Assembly (NCBI RefSeq): GCF_002775205.1 | Contig: NC_036447.1 | Coordinates: forward strand, 26,394,501 to 26,458,500 | Origin: Xiphophorus maculatus | Lineage: Eukaryota; Chordata; Actinopteri; Cyprinodontiformes; Poeciliidae | Length of the DNA stretch: 64,000 nucleotides | Direction of reading: 5' to 3' | Shown: positions 1-13,480 of the stretch, piece by piece | Layout: each line of letters begins with the position of its first letter | Position numbering within the stretch: position 1 is the stretch's first letter | Position numbers and translations under genes: made by a program | Notes under the pieces: model-generated | Databases searched by the model: none | The model's input: the letters and a program-made list of their open reading frames with translations, nothing else | What the model was told of the DNA's origin: nothing

Positions 1-185
1 TTCTAACTTTTGGTGATTTTATTTTATTTTTTCAAGTTGCTCACAACAGAACAAAGGGCTCAGTGGTCGATATTCAGACCTTTGCGGATGCAGATCTGAT
101 CGGTTTCTCATGCAAATATCGGCTGATCATCCAAAATTAAAGAAATTAAATACATTTCCACTCAACAAATATTTCACACACTTAC

Positions 186-270
186 TTCTTTTTCTCCATT
201 ACTTGTCCATCAATTTCAGATTTGCCAATTGCTCCCATTGCAGCCCCGACGTACAGGATGTCCTGAAACC
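186..270 (-). CDS. pla2g6: Divergent last visible coding exon of pla2g6
   Basis: On the minus strand a strong acceptor (ATCACTGTTTTACAG) precedes 85 nt ending at a GTAAGT donor. Entered in phase 1, as left by the previous exon, it reads GFQDILYVGAAMGAIGKS..., ending MEKKK with two bases over. The position, just before the patatin domain, fits human ELQDLMHI...RDEKR, but similarity beyond the LQD-L pattern is weak. The clean splice sites and matching phase are the main support. It could be a cryptic exon, but nothing else in 1-1361 fits better. Confidence 0.62.
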
Positions 271-3200
271 CTGTAAAACAGTGATAAAAGCCGGTAACTA
301 CATGCTGTCAAAATGATAAAAAAGCGAAGAGGAGACTGGGATTTCTAAAAGCTATGAAGCCGTTCGAAAAGAAGCATCAAGTATCACTTTAAAATAGCAA
401 ATTATTAAGCTTGATGCACTTGTACTAAAAATAAATTAGTTTAAATTTCAGAGCACTGAAAAATTGCAAGCAATGCCTTAGTGTAAACACAGTCATCTTT
501 GATGAAATGCAATAATAAGAGGCCCATTTGTCAGATTAAAAGTACCGTTTGAAAATAACCTCTAAGCAGGAGGTAAATATGAGTTTCATTTAGCCCAAAT
601 TTATTTTTTTAGTAATATTTCTTATTGTTCTGTTGTAATATTCTAATGTTAAAAAACATGTTTTCATTAGCAGTGAGTGGAAAATCATCATAACTAACAA
701 AAATAAAGGCTTTGAAAGATCCAGCTGTTGATCTATACAATCCACATGTCAAACTCAAGGCCTGAGGGCCAAATCCGGCCCGCCATAGCTTTTTATGTGG
801 CCCTCTCTGATCTAACGGGCCACATAAATACAACCTTCAAGATAACAACTGTATGCTGAAATACTGTTTTATCAACCTAATCAAAGGAGGTTTTATCTGT
901 ATTCTGCCAAATTACATCAAGGTGAAAAGATGTTCAATATAATTTAATTTTAACAAGTACTCATCGAATAAAGAGTTAGACACTTATTTATATTTTTTCA
1001 ATATTTTCTGCCACAACCGGCCCTTCATGAAGATTTATGACCTCACTGTGAAATGAAAATAAGTATCAGAGTTTCCCCCAGGGCATTATAAGCCTGGCAG
1101 GCCACCAGGCTTTATTTGCCCCTCCCCCGTTCCCACCAGGCTAAGTCTAATTTATTTATTTTAAATTTTTTTTTTTTTATAAACACCAGTCACAGTGATG
1201 GCAAAGAAAGCTTAAGCAAGGTTTAGACCCAGTGGACTCCGCCAGGCTTGGCCAGATCTCTGGGGGGAAACCCTGCACAGCCCTGATCAAAATGTGTCTC
1301 ATTTAGTGCTAAAGCTCCTGAAACAAACGGGTCTTCTCAGGCTCCTGGGTGCTGGCGTTACCTATGGCTCGAGGCTTGGTCTTGTTTGAGACTGGAGGAG
1401 GAGGAAGAGGAGGAGGGCTGCTGGGGGAGCGAGGAAGGCAGCGCTGCACTCCTACACTACACAGCATGTCCAGCAGGATCTTTCTATTAGGACCTTTCAG
1501 GTTAGTACAAAACACAAGCCAACATGGCGGGCACGCGAGCATGCCACGAACACAGGACAGACAGAGAGAGAGAGAGAGAGAGATTGAGATGGAGAGATAC
1601 GTAACAGACAGAGAGGGAGGAGAGTAAGCAGAGAGATTTGTAAACGGTTAGCAATCGTCATGCATCTTCAAAAACAAATCAATAAATGACAGGAAACTCA
1701 ATTAAGCATAATTTCCCACTCAGAACAAACTCAGATTTTACTGGAAGCTTCTTTATAAGTCAACAACAGATCCATTTTGAAAAAAAAAAAGTACTATTAC
1801 TACTAATAATAAAATAATAATGTTTGGATCATCTAAGAGACATAAACTTTTGGCAAGCATTTCTATTTTTGGTATAATATCTGTTGGTAACAGTTTAAAT
1901 GTACTTAATGTCTTTTCAACATTTTGCATGTTTATATAGAGGCTGCTCTACAATTGTTCTATTTTTGAAATATAAGCACATTTATTTCCACACATTAGCT
2001 ATCCACAGAAATGGTTCTTCAAACTATTTTTTTTTTAAACTGAGAAATGAAGGAACTCAAAGTAAAATAGTGATTTCTGTACATTTTTAGAGGATTATCA
2101 GATCAATTTATTTTGAGTGTTTTTATATTAAAAAAATTAACAATAGTCCAATTAACTGAAATTTCTGACTAAACCAAGGCGTCATGGATTAAAAATAATT
2201 TGATGAGCAACTTAAAAGCTCTAACTTTTAAGTAGTTCATCACATCACGAACTCTTTAAAGTAATATTCTGAATGTCACAGAAAAGAACACTAAACTGAG
2301 GGTTAGTTTTACTTTAAGCTGTGAAAAAAAATCCTCTTTTTATGCCTCTAAAGATTCATTAATAAATACAAAAATTACACTTTAAAATACAGAATTTTAA
2401 CTTAAGTCTTTCCTGGATGTTTTCACTTGTAAGCATGCACATTTCTGTTATTTACACTGCAGCACATGCTTTTAAGTGATATCCAATGACTTGTATCAAC
2501 ATCTTAGTTTAGAAAAAACAACTTACTTTATTGTTAATTTTATTTTAACAAACCAGGCTAGCAGCAGTCGCGGTTTAACCGTCAATCTCGCCCACCTTTG
2601 CTGGTGCGAGCTGCGATCAGCCCGGGTGTTTCTCCCAGGTTGTTGTGGATCTCAACATCGGCGCCAAACACGATCAAACCTTTAATCAGCTCCATGTGGT
2701 CCATCTAGTGAGAATAGGCACAAAAAAAATAAGCATTATTGTTGTTTGGAAATAAACTACATTTCTGATGCAATAAATGACATCAAAACATCAAATATGA
2801 AGTATTTTAATAATAAATCACAGTGGAAATCATTTTGCCAGTATAGATTGTTATTCACTAAAGAGTTAAATTTTTTATTTCAATATAATCTGTAAATGTC
2901 CATGAGACGGTGTTGCTTTAACCCCATAAAAAGACGAACAAATGTGTCCGTCTGTTAAAACAGGAACCTTCATAGCGAGGTGCAGGGCCGTGTTTCCGTC
3001 CTGGCCCTTCAGGTTGGCGTTGGCCCCGTGGGTCAGCAGCACCATGGCGGCCTCAAAGTGGCCCTTCTTGGTCAGAACGTGGAGGGCGCTCTCGCCGGTC
3101 TTGCTGAGGTAGTTTATCTCGCAGCCGCGGTCCAGCAGCATGCGGCACATCTGGCAGAGAGGAAGCACAACGGACGCCTTCCTTTTTCATTTTAAGTTTA

Positions 3201-6200
3201 AAGGTTAAAGTTTCATTTAAAGTTTAATGGGGAAGCTGATTCATTTAATGCTTTAAATGAAACAACAACGTAGCTTCCTGCCATCACCTCAAATCATCTA
3301 ACAGGCCTGTCACAATGACACATTTCACTGGACGATAAATTGGCCCTGTAATTATTGCGATAAACGATAATATTATTGTTTTGAGATAATTTCCAAGTAA
3401 TGTATTAGTAATGCCATAATAATGCACGTCCGCCCTCTCAAAGACTAATGAATAGAAATGCAGAAGTCCACTATAAATATCTGTAACGGTCCTGATGTTT
3501 TAGAAAATTCTACATTGGGTATTTGTGACAATGTGCCTGATCCTAAATGCACAATTGAGCAAATTAAAGTTGTGTTTTTTTTACATGTTTGACCAAGAGG
3601 CATGTAAAAACGTTAAATATGAAATGTTTAGTTAGCAAATAAATTTGTAATTTAGTACATTTATGTCTGTGTTTTTTTTAAAAAAAACGTTTCAAGTAGA
3701 TCCAGCTCTCTGTATCAGATCGGTACCGGCCGATACTAAACCTCAGATATCGGTATTGGAAATGGAAAAAAGTGGATCGCAACTAGTACATCACAACTAG
3801 TAAAACATTAATTTCATAAAGAATATTTAACATGGAATCTAGAAGGTACTTTAAATATCCAAAATAAAACATGACAACCAAAACTGATAAATGGAAATGA
3901 ACCATACTGAGTCTCTGTAAACAAAGTTGCCCTTTCAAAATATCTTACTCATCAGAATGTAAATCATGGAGCTCATTGTAATTGATCATGCGATTGATTA
4001 ATAATATGTAACATTAACAGTTAGAGCAGAAGCCTCTACCTCGGCGGTTTTGGCCCAGTGCAGGGGCGTCCCTCCGTACACGGAGTCTTGGGCTTGCAGC
4101 TGGGACGGATCTGCTTTGAGAATCTCCTCCACGCAGCTGACAAACAAACACACAACATGGACAACCTCACATTTCCTAAATTGAATCATTTATAATTTCC
4201 GATGCTTATGGCACCTTCGCTAGGTTTGTCAAAGTTTCACTTTAGCTGAAATGCTGTTTTATGCGTGTGTAAGGCCGTTTTATAATGATGTTTTATACAC
4301 AATTACTACAAAGCACAAAACGAATCATAAACATCGATTTCCACTGATTTAATTAGTCTGCAGGTCAGAGGAACAACAAACAGAGCCACTTCCTTCCTGG
4401 AGACAATTCTTGTAGCACAGCGAGGAAAAGAAAGGCAACTCCAGCTTGTTCCTTTTGTTTGTCCACTCACCCCTTCTCGCTGTATTTCATGGCAGTGTGG
4501 ATGGGGTTTCCTGTGCTGCCCATGGTGTCGCACTTGGCCCCCCCCTCCAGCAGGGCTTTGACGGACTCCACCCGGCCCAGACGGCAGGCCACGTGGAGCG
4601 GCGTTTCTCCGTTGCTGTTGAGCTCGTTCACCCCTGAGCACAGCCGTGAGCACAGAGCCTGTGCAGGACAGCGTGGAAAGTTACATTTTAATATTAATAT
4701 TAATATTGCTTAATTACAGGTTGTGAAGTATTCTTTAATTATTATTTCTAGTGATATCAGAGCCACACCCAACCTGATTTCCAGTTTTCCTAAACCGTTG
4801 ACCCGCTGATACAGATTTAAGCTAATTCTGATTCCTTTTCAAGAGCTAATTTATCGGAAGAAATAAGAACTGAATGCAAACATTTTTCTGAGTATCCCTG
4901 CCCCTGAGTTGTCATGAGTTATTTATTTTGGATGCTGAGGTCACATTGTGGGTGTAAGAGGGCAGTTGACGTTCAAAATCGCGTTTAGAGTTTTATATTA
5001 GGAATGAGAGTAGTTAGCGCCGCTAGCATGCTAACTCCACCATCTCCAGGAGTATTTCCTAAGGAAGGAAGCCGAAAATAAAGTATACTCTCAAGTAGAC
5101 AAAGGTTAAAAGCTGAAAATGATGATGTCTTGGTCTCTCACAGTCTTAAATTGTAGAGATGTCTCAACTAGAGTTGCACCGATAAATCAGCCGGACAAAT
5201 TTCTTTAATTTTCTTAATTTTGCATGATTGAGGATACTTAAAGCTGCAGTAGCCTCATATATGCACCACTCAGACCCTCCCCCTTTATCTCTGCTATGCT
5301 GTGCTCAGGCTAGTTGGTGACAGTTTTCCTGGAACAGTAGGTTGTTTCTCCGCCATTAGTACATCGAGCAGCGCATACACAAGCATGATCAACAGCGCAA
5401 AGACCCTCCTCCTGCCTCTGACTGGTTGTTTTTGACTGGGAGCGGTTCTTTTCTTCAGACCACAGTAGCAGCACGGGAGGAGAAACTTGATTTTTTTCCC
5501 CCGCAGATTATTTTTCTGCTACAAAATTGTCACAACATTTTGACAGTTTTAACAAATGTGTAAAAAAAAACATATTTTTGTAAAAGTTACATACTGCAAA
5601 GAAATGTAACTTCTTCAGACCTCCGCAAAGGTCTGAAAATCAGTCACTGTCGCCTTTTGCTCTGCTGTGAGAGAAGACTGAGTGAAAGACCCGCCCACAT
5701 GCAGGCAAGTTGTTAGCTAAAGTTGCTAACAACTTAGCAACTCTGTTGTTACATTTAGCTTCTTTTAAGTCAAAATAAATCAGAATCAGTCTGTTAGGTT
5801 TATTTAAAAATGAAAATCATAAAACTCCAATCTGTGCACCCCTCGTATCAACATTTAGTATAAAAAGCAGCTTCTTTTTAAACAGGATCTCTGGGCTTCC
5901 ATTGTCTTCAGTTTTAAACACCTCAGTAATTATAGCTTACATTGAATCTTCTCCAAATCTGTCAACTTCTCTGAGCATTTCTCCTCCTTCTAGCTACAGA
6001 TCACCTCCTCCCAGACTCGCAGCCTGTGTGCACTTGTCCAAATACTTTGAAAAAATGTACAATTACTAGCAGCCCGTTTCAAAATACGGTTTCCAGTAAA
6101 ACTAATGCGCCCCTTGACCTGCAGAACTCTTCCCACAACAAGTCAGGTGTGATGTTTGTGACAGGCTGCTGCAGGCTTTACCTTCGCATTTCCCCAAGTG

Positions 6201-9200
6201 TTAACACCTGTCACCGACAACTACGTATCCCTAGTGGGAAAGTAACACAACGCCATGCTGTCAAGAGATTCAGTGCATCGGTTTGACCTTGAATATCCAG
6301 GACTTTTTTTTGTTTTATATTTGCTCCTTTAAAAACATATGAATAAGAAGTTGGGCTGAAACACATTTAATAGCTGAACAAAACCAAAAGTCATCAATCA
6401 TCAGTGCAACCCCCTTCGGGCTTTGAGCGCCCTTTGACCTGGGCGTTGTTCAGGTCTCACCTGGATGATGACGGGAGAATCCTGCTTGGAGGCGTAGTGC
6501 ATGGGGGTTTCTCCGTTCTGGTCTCTGATGTCGGTGCGGGCCTGGCTCTCGTCCAGCAGCTCCTTCACGCACGCCAAGTCGCCCCGTTCGCACGCCCGGT
6601 GCAGAGGCGTCTGGCCCGACGCGTCCCGCGCGTTGATCTGGCTGAGAGCAGAAATTGTAAAAGGTTTGACATTTTAAAGTACAACATTGGAGAATGACTT
6701 GCCAAACAGCTATGCTGGCTGTTAAGAAAAGGCTCCCAGGAGGTTCCCATTACATCCACAGAGAATCGACGGCCAGCTGGCTGAGCTTTTAGGTTTACGG
6801 CTGGCTTGTGTTTTAATGGCGTGCTGCACAGACCGAGGAGAGCTTTGAACTTGCTGAGAATCTTTGTCAGTCTACTAGTTTGAATTTTGGGAAACTAAAC
6901 AGAAAGTTTCCAAAAGTACAAACAGAATATTTAGATTTTCTTTTCATGATGCGTAAAACAGGGATCTAGGAGTTAGTCGAAGAAAGTAACAGTGTAGTGA
7001 ATGCATTAGAGGCTAACGGGCTTCAACCTTTAAAATAACTCTTAATTGATTTTGACATTTTCAAGGCGTTTTAAATCCTTAATGGCATTGAACGCCTGTT
7101 AGCTGGAGTGGCCCATGCTGACTGTTTATTACTTCTGTTACCTTTGGCAAGAAGAAAGCTTACAAAGCCTTAATTTCTCTGCAGTATACCAAATCTGTTA
7201 GTTTTTGGAAGAGTAAATCTGTCAATTGTGGTGTCCCTCAAGAATCCATATTGGGAAAATGCTCAATGGCTAATTAAATTCTACAGATAAACAAAAGCAA
7301 ATTGAAGATTTTCATCTGATCTGGCTAATACGTCTTCAAACATTGTATTCCCATTTTTTTCCATTATTTTTCTCCATTGGGCTCCAGCCTGGATTGCTGG
7401 TGTCGCTTTTTATTAACTTTTTGATAAGGATTACCTCCTTACATTTCAATACTGATGTCTAGTCACACTGGAAAAGGCATGAAGATAACGAGGCTTAATA
7501 ACTTCAAAATCTGAAAATAATAAGCGAGACAGAATCCCTCCTGCGTTGGCGCCACTTTACAGAATCGATTTTAAAACATTTTGTGGAATGTTTTAAAGTT
7601 TTGTATATAGTTTGGCACCAAATTACATTTTAGAAACCATTTTCCTTTTTCCATTTCACAGGTTCATAGGTCACCCCGTGTTGTGGACCAAAAGCGCAAC
7701 AATAACATTTAGTTATGTTGCCATTTTTGTTCAGTTTGGTTCATATTTTTTATATTTATGATTCAATTAAAATGAAAAATGCTTTTAATTATTCAAAAGG
7801 GAAATTAAATGTTCTTGTAACTTATCATCCAAGTATCCTCTAAGAGTCAATGTACATGATGATGAAGGCAAGAAGATTCTCCACTAGCAGTCAGTCCTCC
7901 AACTAATCTGAAGAGGCCTCTGTCTGAAGACAGCTGCGGTCTCAAACCCGTCATGACATCCTGGCAGCTCAGTTTGCAGTGATACATCCTGAATGACAGC
8001 ATGAGTTGTTAGGAACCATTAGCTAATGCTAATGCTAACCCACCTAATTTGTTTTTCGTCATTAAATCTCTCTTTGGCTGTATTTGGCAATATAGAAATG
8101 TGAGATGATATTGATATCCAATATTAATATTGCTCTTATGGATGATAACTGACATTTAATAATATTATATGTATTTCTCTACCTTTTCAACACATTTGAA
8201 AAAACAAAAACTACCAGAAGCAAATGGCAACAAGATGAAGACCAATACTGGCTGTTCGGTTTCATTTACCGGACCGATACCAATATGTTAAAAAAAATCA
8301 CGATGTGTCATATATCGTATAGTTTTTATCTGTTTTGAGGTTTAGAGCACAACACTTTGGTCACCTCTGTTCTTTTGGATGTGATTCATAAATCATGTTA
8401 ATTTGCTCTCTCAATATTACTGAAAGGTAAGATACCATGAACAAAGTATGTAGCAGCGTGGTTAGCTACCTCTGAACGTAGTTATGTTTGAGGCACTCTC
8501 TCATGCCCGTCTCCACGGCGATGTGAGCAGAGCTCCAGTCAGGGTGGCTGCGAAGGCAGTCCACGATGGTCTGCGCCGTGTCCGCCTTCAGGGGCAGAAT
8601 CTCGTAGAAAGGTCGCAGCTTGAGGGCGTACTGGGGGAACCAGTTCATGGCATCCTCCTCTGACCCCACCTGAAACAGCCTGCGGACGGCGCAGTGGTGA
8701 GCCAGAACATTTCCAAGAAGTGAAAGGAGAAACTGAACTTTGCCCTGTAGAAATGTGGTAAACCTAACCAGTTTGATTTCTATGAATGAGAATAACACCT
8801 TATCTCTGTTAAGCGCAGCTTTTGAATATTTTCAAGTCTTATTTTTATTTATTTTATTGGGATTTTATGCAATAACCCAACATAACACTCTGTAAACAGG
8901 AAGAAAAATAATACATGACTTAACATAATTAGCAAATAAAAATATGACTGTCTGTTTTATTTAGGGGTATTCGAGAAAAAGGGGCAGAAAAACAGGCTTG
9001 TAATAGTGTTGGCATGTGTTTGCTAGATTGTTTTGTTTTAGTTTAGTTTTGATTAGTTATTGCAGTAGTTTTAGTTAGTTCTGAGGTGCAGAATTCAAAA
9101 AGGTCAAAGTATTGCATTATGATTATGTATACATCAATTTGGTAATAAGAACATACGAAAAAATTGATTCAATAATTGTTGAGCAACCAACACTACTGGT

Positions 9201-10292
9201 GTTTTATCCCAACTTTTGCCGCCGCCATTTTGTGGTCCAGCTAAGTGCCACCAGAAGTACTGAGTGCTATAATTTGCCAACAGCTGACGTAAACTGCTTG
9301 TGTGACAGGAAAAAATTAATTAATTTAAAATTAGTTTGAAAGGCTAATAAATAGATTCATAAACACAAAACTGAAGGATATCATATGTATAATTTCAGTA
9401 TGTTTTAGTTAGTTTTACTAACACACAATATAGTTCTAGTTAGTTTTTCCCCATTAGGCACCATTTTTATTTAATTTGGTTAACAAAAAGGTTTCCTCAA
9501 TTTCAGTTTTCATTATGTTGTTAGTTTTATTTAACTACAATAACACTGCTGTAAAATGTTTAACATATTTTGTTGCAAAACAAAATGTTTGAATACAATG
9601 TATCACTTTCAGAATTACCACCACTCTGTGTCGGTCCATCACGTAAAAGTAATCGCATTTGTGTTTGGTAACATTGTGTTTGAAAATGTCTAAGGCATGG
9701 GAGTATTTTAGCAAAGCACTTTATGGATGTTTGTATATAATTGCGTATTCAGAATATTTGGCGTTTTAACACTCAGACAGTTCACGTTTTAGGAGTGGCT
9801 TTAGAAAATTCAGAAAAACAAACAATACATTCCACGAGTAACTCTAGGAAAAATACACAGAATGTCCCTTAACTTGTTCTACGGGTTTTGAAGCAGCTGA
9901 GGTCATCTTAAAATATCCAAGGCCTGTTTTTCAGGTTTTAATCTACATGAGAGAGAACTATAGACGTGCTTAACAATGGTGGTCAAAGGTAACCGAAAAT
10001 AAATAAAAAAACAAACAAACCGCCACTGTGGAGGAAAATGAGGACAATAACGTTCTACAGTGGTGATCTATACTGACCTCAGGGCCACAGTGGGCGTTTC
10101 GGGGGACAGGAGCACGCAGTCCCATGACTGGCACTGTGTGTTTTTGTACAGGACCATGCGTCCTTCCTCCTTCAGCCGAACTTTGCCCCCTCCTCCATAA
10201 TCAGACAGCTGGACGTCTTTGACCCGGTAAGGGTTTATGAAGAGGGTCGACACGGAGGAGACGGTGTCCAGCAGCCGGCCCAGGAACTGCAT
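186..10292 (-). CDS. pla2g6: Calcium-independent phospholipase A2 beta (iPLA2-beta), N-terminal ankyrin half, partial
   Basis: Coding exons read on the minus strand: 10292-10078, 8679-8470, 6641-6461, 4658-4471, 4136-4040, 3150-2968, 2704-2596, 1493-1362 and 270-186. All have GT/AG borders and phases that join without a stop (466 codons plus 2 nt). The start MQFLGRLLDTVSSVSTLF matches the human N terminus MQFFGRL. Residues about 142-394 are ankyrin repeats (TPLHRAC, TPMHYAS, TPLHVAC, TPLHWAKTAE, SALHVL, TALHLAMK, then VFGADVEI). Residues about 395-438 are a proline-rich linker (PPPLPPPPV). The patatin domain (GGGVKG, GTSTGG) is not in the window, so the gene runs off the left edge. The known family role is Ca2+-independent hydrolysis of the sn-2 acyl chain of phospholipids, in cytosol, mitochondria and membranes; the ankyrin repeats mediate oligomerisation and calmodulin-related control. 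Introns hold many repeats but none interrupts an exon. Confidence 0.93.
744..1026. repeat. Diverged hAT/Charlie-like non-autonomous repeat
   Basis: The stretch begins with ATGTCAAACTCAAGGCCTG, then GGGCCAAATCCGGCCCGCC, and near 1016 shows ACCGGCCC. Motifs of this kind are typical of old hAT-type interspersed repeats in vertebrates. It lies in the pla2g6 intron between the 270-186 and 1493-1362 exons. Ends and target duplication are not clear, so the family name is an inference. Confidence 0.4.
1067..1275. mobile_element. 209-bp inverted-terminal-repeat element (same family as 21563-22713)
   Basis: It starts CAGAGTTTCCCCCAG and ends CTGGGGGGAAACCCTG, an imperfect inverted repeat of about 15 bp. 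The interior next to the left end (AGCCTGGCAGGCCACCAGGC) matches the right-end interior of the 21563-22713 copy read on the other strand. It is an internally deleted, non-autonomous DNA transposon in a pla2g6 intron. No convincing target duplication is visible. Confidence 0.65.
1494..2595 (-). other. pla2g6 intron, mostly AT-rich
   Basis: Apart from the (GA)n tract there is only AT-rich sequence. No exon-like reading frame or structured element was recognised between 1600 and 2595. Confidence 0.7.
1564..1585. repeat. (GA)n microsatellite
   Basis: About 11 GA units in the pla2g6 intron, just upstream (on the minus strand) of the 1493-1362 exon. Confidence 0.85.
3301..4000. repeat. Dispersed repeat, copy A (related to 51711-52000), with an internal insertion
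   Basis: The block 3303-3460 (GCCTGTCACAATGACACATT, then ATTGCGATAAACGATAATAT) closely resembles 51713-51850. The 3800-3960 part (TTTAAATATCCAAAATAAA, then GTCTCTGTAAACAAA) resembles 51890-51965. The 3470-3790 middle is absent from the second copy and carries a piece of another family (CCGATACTAAACCTCAGATATCGG), also found at 38424-38505. This looks like a nested insertion within a pla2g6 intron. Confidence 0.6.
5169..5844. mobile_element. hAT-like element with near-perfect 8-bp target duplication, containing a nested element
   Basis: The left end TAGAGTTGCACCGATAAATC and the right end CCAATCTGTGCACCCCTC form imperfect inverted repeats. The flanks GTCTCAAC (5161-5168) and GTATCAAC (5845-5852) match at 7 of 8 bases, the expected hAT-type target duplication. 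No transposase is encoded. A second element occupies 5238-5600. It lies in a pla2g6 intron between the 6641-6461 and 4658-4471 exons. Confidence 0.7.
5238..5600. mobile_element. MITE-like repeat (TTAAAGCTGCAGTA family), copy 1
   Basis: Begins TTAAAGCTGCAGTAGCC and ends near AAAAGTTACATACTGCA, an imperfect inverted repeat. The interior motifs CCATTAGTACATCGAGCAG, GACAGTTTTAACAAATGTG and the tail match copies at 44380-44865 and, in deleted form, 39729-39848. It is inserted inside the 5169-5844 element. Confidence 0.7.
6642..8469 (-). other. pla2g6 intron without recognised elements
   Basis: AT-rich intronic DNA. 8100-8330 contains a weak match to the GATATTGATATCC / ACCGATACCAATA dispersed family also seen at 24155-24420. 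Nothing else was recognised. Confidence 0.6.
8680..10077 (-). other. pla2g6 intron 2, AT-rich
   Basis: No exon or repeat with definable ends was seen. The sequence contains degenerate TTAGTTTTAGTTAGTT-like tracts around 9030-9540. Confidence 0.6.
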
Positions 10293-10298
10293 CGCTAC
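10293..10298 (-). other. pla2g6: 5' UTR part of pla2g6 exon 2
   Basis: On the minus strand the acceptor CGTTTTAAG is followed by GTAGCG and then the ATG at 10292-10290. The start codon is therefore six bases into the second exon, and the first exon is non-coding. Confidence 0.7.
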
Positions 10299-10948
10299 CT
10301 TAAAACGAGGAACACGATTAATCAGAGTAAATCTGTGATCTCTGATCTACAACGTGTGTTAAACTAGCATCCCTCCGTTTACTAGAGTTTTCTCCAGGAA
10401 CACCTGTGGGATTCTTGTCAGCATGAATGATTTATTTAGTCCCCTGGGAAGTGATGTCACAATTTAAGTGGAGCAACAAGTTGTTTTTTTTTGTTTTTTT
10501 CAGCAGATACTTTCATTATGTTGCTACTTTAGCTGTTCAGTAACACCCTTTCTAAGAAAAGAAGAGCTCCACATGTACAGTCACAATTGATTTCCAATGT
10601 TGTGTTTGGTGGTTTAACCAGCAGGGCTGACTGTAGCTGTTAACAGCGCCACCTCGGTCTGTGACCTTCATTTTTCTATGAAGACTAAATACAAATACAG
10701 CTGCTCATCGTCTGGATGTTGAACAAACAACTCCACCAATGATATTCACCTATTTCCTGAATCTATTATCGTATAGGGAGCGCATATACCAGCGCTACAC
10801 TCTGCAGAATCACGTATAGAAACCACATTCAGCCCTCCATGTTTCTGGTTTAAAGTTCCTTAATAATCGCAGTGTAAAGATGATGCGGACATTTAGTTGT
10901 CAGTTGCTGCTAATCGCATTAAACTGGCATAAAACCAGCGAGCTTACC

Positions 10949-11110
10949 TGCTAGCTGCTGTCGGTGCGGCGGACAGCCTGACTTTTGACAGCTACATCAG
11001 CAGCCGACGCCGCAACCAAACCTGCTCTGAACACCTTGATTGGCGCGAGCTTGTCCAATCAGAGCGCAGGATTGAGACGCGCTGGATGAGGAGGGCGGGG
11101 CCTGATTGAA
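10949..11110 (-). promoter_or_regulatory. pla2g6: pla2g6 first non-coding exon and proximal promoter
   Basis: A strong minus-strand donor (CAG then GTAAGC) sits at 10949/10948 after GC-rich sequence, so a non-coding exon ends there. Upstream on the minus strand lie a CCAAT box (11043-11039) and a GC box (GGGCGGGG read on the plus strand at 11093-11100). There is no TATA box. The exact transcription start cannot be set from sequence alone. Confidence 0.65.
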
Positions 11111-12801
<1,691 letters not shown>

Positions 12802-12939
12802 CTGACTCCCAGCCCAGGCTGTTTAATTTATTTGTTGGCTGTTTTTCTAACGAAAACCATCTGGAAAGACCTTATAACACGCCGTGAAGCCGCTCTGAAG
12901 GTAACGCTATTCCTTCAGTGGAGAAAGTATCGATCCCTG

Positions 12940-13480
12940 AACGTAAAGTGTGACGTTGCAGCAGCGCGTTTTAGCGCTCCGAGCCGCTCGCGGTTCTTCG
13001 CATCCTCCAGGTCCGCGCGGGTCAGTTGCCGTGGCAACCAGGGATGACCCCGGACATGTGACTTGGGTTGGCCGCGGCACCGCTGCTGTTTCTGCTCCAC
13101 ACACACACACTGACAAAGCGCGCGCGTGTGTGTGTTCCCCTCGCAGTTGGTCTTATACTACAGCAGACACCGCGGAGCTCACCGACTTTACAGAAACAAA
13201 CCGACGCCAGGCAGCTTAGTTGGGCCGAGCAAGCATGGAGCTCTCTGCGGCGGGAGATCGCATTTTCGCGGCGGAAGCCATACTGAAACGCCGCGTCCGT
13301 AAGGTGAGCGTCGCGTCGCTGCAGATGTTGGTGACGGCGCGCGGTCCCGTCTATAGGCTGTGACCGGGTCTGCCGTCTCATATGCAGCGCTATGGCGGCC
13401 TGGTGGCTGACGGATACCGATAGTTTGGTAGCCGTGGCTAGCTTAAAGCTAACGCTCGTCCCAGCCGATGCTTTTACACC
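12940..13480 (+). promoter_or_regulatory. cbx6: CpG-rich promoter and first exon region of cbx6
   Basis: CG dinucleotides become dense from about 12940 against an AT-rich background and stay dense into intron 1. No TATA box is visible. A perfect palindromic X-box sits at 13025-13038. The cbx6 ATG follows at 13235. Confidence 0.7.
13025..13038. promoter_or_regulatory. Palindromic X-box (RFX-type) motif
   Basis: GTTGCCGTGGCAAC is a perfect inverted repeat of GTTGCC separated by a GT/GC centre. It matches the consensus bound by RFX transcription factors. It lies 197 bp upstream of the cbx6 start codon, in the CpG-rich promoter. Binding is an inference. Confidence 0.6.
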
